DNA from: JADGOV01 sp963814355
Lineage (GTDB): Bacteria > Actinomycetota > Actinomycetes > JADGOV01
Direction of reading: 5' to 3'
NCBI GenBank assembly: GCA_963814355.1
Contig: CAWFCZ010000023.1
Span: 1-64,000 of the forward strand
DNA length: 64,000 bases
Part shown: positions 62,293 to 64,000 of the stretch, in pieces
Layout of the letters: every line of letters starts with the position of its first letter
Numbering within the stretch: position 1 is the stretch's first letter
Translations under genes and position numbers: made by a program
Notes under the pieces: generated by a model
Seen by the model: the letters and a program-made list of their open reading frames with translations, nothing else
What the model was told of the DNA's origin: nothing
Database searches by the model: none

Positions 62293-63807
62293 ATGAGCGT
62301 TCGCCGGGTGATGGGCACCGAGACGGAGTACGGCATCTCCGTGCCCAGCCACCCCGGCGCCAACGCCATGCTGGCGTCCTCCCAAGTCGTCAACGCCTAC
62401 CTCAACACCGCCCTACCCCGGGAGCGCCGCACCAGGTGGGATTTCGAGGAGGAGAACCCGCTGCGCGACGCGCGCGGATTCGACCTCGCCCAGGACGGTT
62501 CTGATGCACCGCCGGATGACGAACTCGGACTGGCCAACGTCATCCTGACCAACGGAGCGCGGCTCTACGTCGACCACGCACACCCGGAGTACTCCACCCC
62601 GGAGGTCACCAACCCGCTCGATGCGGTGCGCTGGGACAAGGCCGGCGAGCGCATCATGCTCGATGCCACCCGGCGGGCGGCGGCCGCCGGGAGCGCGCCG
62701 ATCTACCTGTACAAGAACAACACCGACAACAAGGGCGCATCCTACGGCTGCCACGAGAACTACCTCATGGCTCGGGCGACGCCCTTCGCCAACATCGTCC
62801 GGTATCTCACGCCGTTCTTCGTCTCCCGGCAGGTCGTCTGTGGCGCCGGACGGGTCGGCATCGGCCAGGATGGGCGCGACGCCGGTTTCCAGCTCAGCTC
62901 CCGCGCCGACTTCTTCGAGGTCGAGGTGGGCCTGGAAACCACCCTCAAGCGGCCGATCATCAACACCCGGGACGAGCCGCACGCCGATCCGGAGAAGTAC
63001 CGGCGGCTGCACGTCATCATCGGCGACGCGAACATGAGCGAGGTCTCCACCTACCTCAAGGTGGGAACGACCGCCCTGGTGCTGGCCATGATCGAGGACG
63101 GGTGGTTCGCGGACACCGGGGTCGATCTCGCCGTGGAGAACCCGGTGTCGGCGCTGCGGGCGGTCAGTCACGACCCGTCGCTGCGGCACCTGATCCGGCT
63201 GCGTGACGGCCGGGAATTGACCGGTGTGCAGCTGCAGATGGAGTATCTCGAGCAGGCCCGGAAGTTCACCGCGGACCGCCAAGGTGGCGATGTCGATGAC
63301 GCCACGGCCGATGTGCTCACCCGGTGGGAATCCGTTCTCACCCGGCTCTCGGAGGACCCGATGTCCCTCGCGGGCGAGCTGGACTGGGTAGCCAAGCTCG
63401 CCCTCCTGGAGGGGTACCGACAGCGGGACGGCCTGGACTGGTCCGCACCCCGGCTGGAACTCATCGACCTGCAGTACGCCGACTTGCGGCCGGACAAGGG
63501 GCTCTACCACCGGCTCGTGGCCCGCGGCCGGATGGTCCGGCTGGTGCCCGAGGAGGACGTGGCCTCGGCGATGATCGCGCCGCCGGCCGACACCCGGGCC
63601 TACTTCAGGGGTCGATGCATGGCGAAGTACTCCGCGGCGGTCGCGGCCGCGTCGTGGGACTCGGTGATCTTCGATGTCGGTCGCGAGTCCTTGCAGCGGG
63701 TACCCACCTTGGAGCCGCTGCGCGGCACCAAAGAGCACGTCGCCGCGCTGCTGGACCGGTGCGACACCGCGGTCGCTCTGGTGGACGCGCTGTCGCAGGC
63801 CCGCTGA
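62293..63807 (+). CDS. dop: Pup deamidase/depupylase
   Basis: 504 residues, glutamine-synthetase-like fold. Shows MGTETEYGISVPSHPGAN at the N-terminus, the catalytic Asp region YVDHAHPEYSTPEV, KNNTDNKGASYGCHENYLM and FARA-like later motifs. Deamidates Pup Gln to Glu and removes Pup from substrates. Lies between mpa and pup as in mycobacteria. Confidence 0.96.
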   Translation: MSVRRVMGTETEYGISVPSHPGANAMLASSQVVNAYLNTALPRERRTRWDFEEENPLRDARGFDLAQDGSDAPPDDELGLANVILTNGARLYVDHAHPEYSTPEVTNPLDAVRWDKAGERIMLDATRRAAAAGSAPIYLYKNNTDNKGASYGCHENYLMARATPFANIVRYLTPFFVSRQVVCGAGRVGIGQDGRDAGFQLSSRADFFEVEVGLETTLKRPIINTRDEPHADPEKYRRLHVIIGDANMSEVSTYLKVGTTALVLAMIEDGWFADTGVDLAVENPVSALRAVSHDPSLRHLIRLRDGRELTGVQLQMEYLEQARKFTADRQGGDVDDATADVLTRWESVLTRLSEDPMSLAGELDWVAKLALLEGYRQRDGLDWSAPRLELIDLQYADLRPDKGLYHRLVARGRMVRLVPEEDVASAMIAPPADTRAYFRGRCMAKYSAAVAAASWDSVIFDVGRESLQRVPTLEPLRGTKEHVAALLDRCDTAVALVDALSQAR

Positions 63808-63898
63808 GTGCCGATTCTCGACTCTGTCCGGGGCCGAACATGGCCTTGCTGATCGAAGATAGTGTCGGAGCAACGACGGCAACCCGGGGAGGACCCCG

Positions 63899-64000
63899 AT
63901 GGCGAAGGACACTGAAGGCGCCCAGCAGCGGGCGCAGCGTGCGACCGAGGATCAGGCGGAGGTGGCGGCCGACACGGCGGCCTCCGACCTCGCCGAACGG
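63899..64000 (+). CDS. pup: Prokaryotic ubiquitin-like protein Pup, 5' part
   Basis: Only 34 codons lie in the window (MAKDTEGAQQRAQRATEDQA onward). The charged, Gln/Asp/Glu-rich disordered start and position after dop identify Pup. GGGAGG is six bases before the ATG. The C-terminal part with the GG(Q/E) end is outside the window. Confidence 0.92.
   Translation, partial: MAKDTEGAQQRAQRATEDQAEVAADTAASDLAER

Overview
The window is high-GC DNA from an actinobacterium. It carries mycothiol biosynthesis (mshC), an F420-type luciferase-like oxidoreductase, polyphosphate glucokinase and the start of the Pup-proteasome cluster (trmI, mpa/arc, dop, pup). These point to a mycelial or soil actinomycete rather than a specific genus, and I cannot name the species from sequence reading alone.

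Left flank (1-20561): partial tRNA-Leu; ppgK and an M20 hydrolase; a recD2-like helicase with a DUF5703 gene; a secreted ScyD-like propeller; an aldo/keto reductase; a secreted propeller next to a secreted GH26-like hydrolase. A conserved actinobacterial housekeeping run follows: LLM oxidoreductase, uppP, phosphoglycerate-mutase-like phosphatase, DUF3090, SCO1664 family, mshC, PAC2, metH, a HAD phosphatase and cysQ. Right flank (57906-64000): site-2 protease, trmI, ferredoxin, mpa, dop and the 5' end of pup. An ABC export-type transporter and an esterase (53053-57775) precede it.

Between cysQ and the right flank lies the most interesting part, about 22-53 kb: what appears to be a complete locus for a SULFATED exopolysaccharide. 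It contains an initiating polyprenyl glycosylphosphotransferase, a Wzz-type chain-length protein with a degenerate kinase domain, a Wzx-type flippase, a Wzy/ligase-type polymerase, a PssD/PssE (Alg14/Alg13-like) glycosyltransferase pair, a GT2 glycosyltransferase and a DUF3048 lipoprotein. It also has an APH-like kinase, five sulfotransferase domains (one fused to the PssE glycosyltransferase) and a fused ATP sulfurylase/APS kinase that makes PAPS. CysQ, just left of the locus, would remove the by-product PAP.

The locus also encodes six exported GH26-like hydrolases, with a seventh in the left flank. All seven keep both catalytic-type glutamates. Two of them share a virtually identical catalytic domain (679 bp, one mismatch seen) attached to different C-terminal repeat modules. 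Two secreted beta-propellers lie next to the GH26-like genes, and the left flank repeats the same propeller/GH26-like pairing. The working model is that a lipid-linked repeat unit is built, sulfated, flipped and polymerised, while the exported hydrolases and propellers trim, bind or remodel the polymer. A decayed tnpB at 21.6-22.1 kb marks the left edge of the locus. Short 14-bp tandem arrays occupy the divergent promoter region between the initiating transferase and the PAPS synthase gene.
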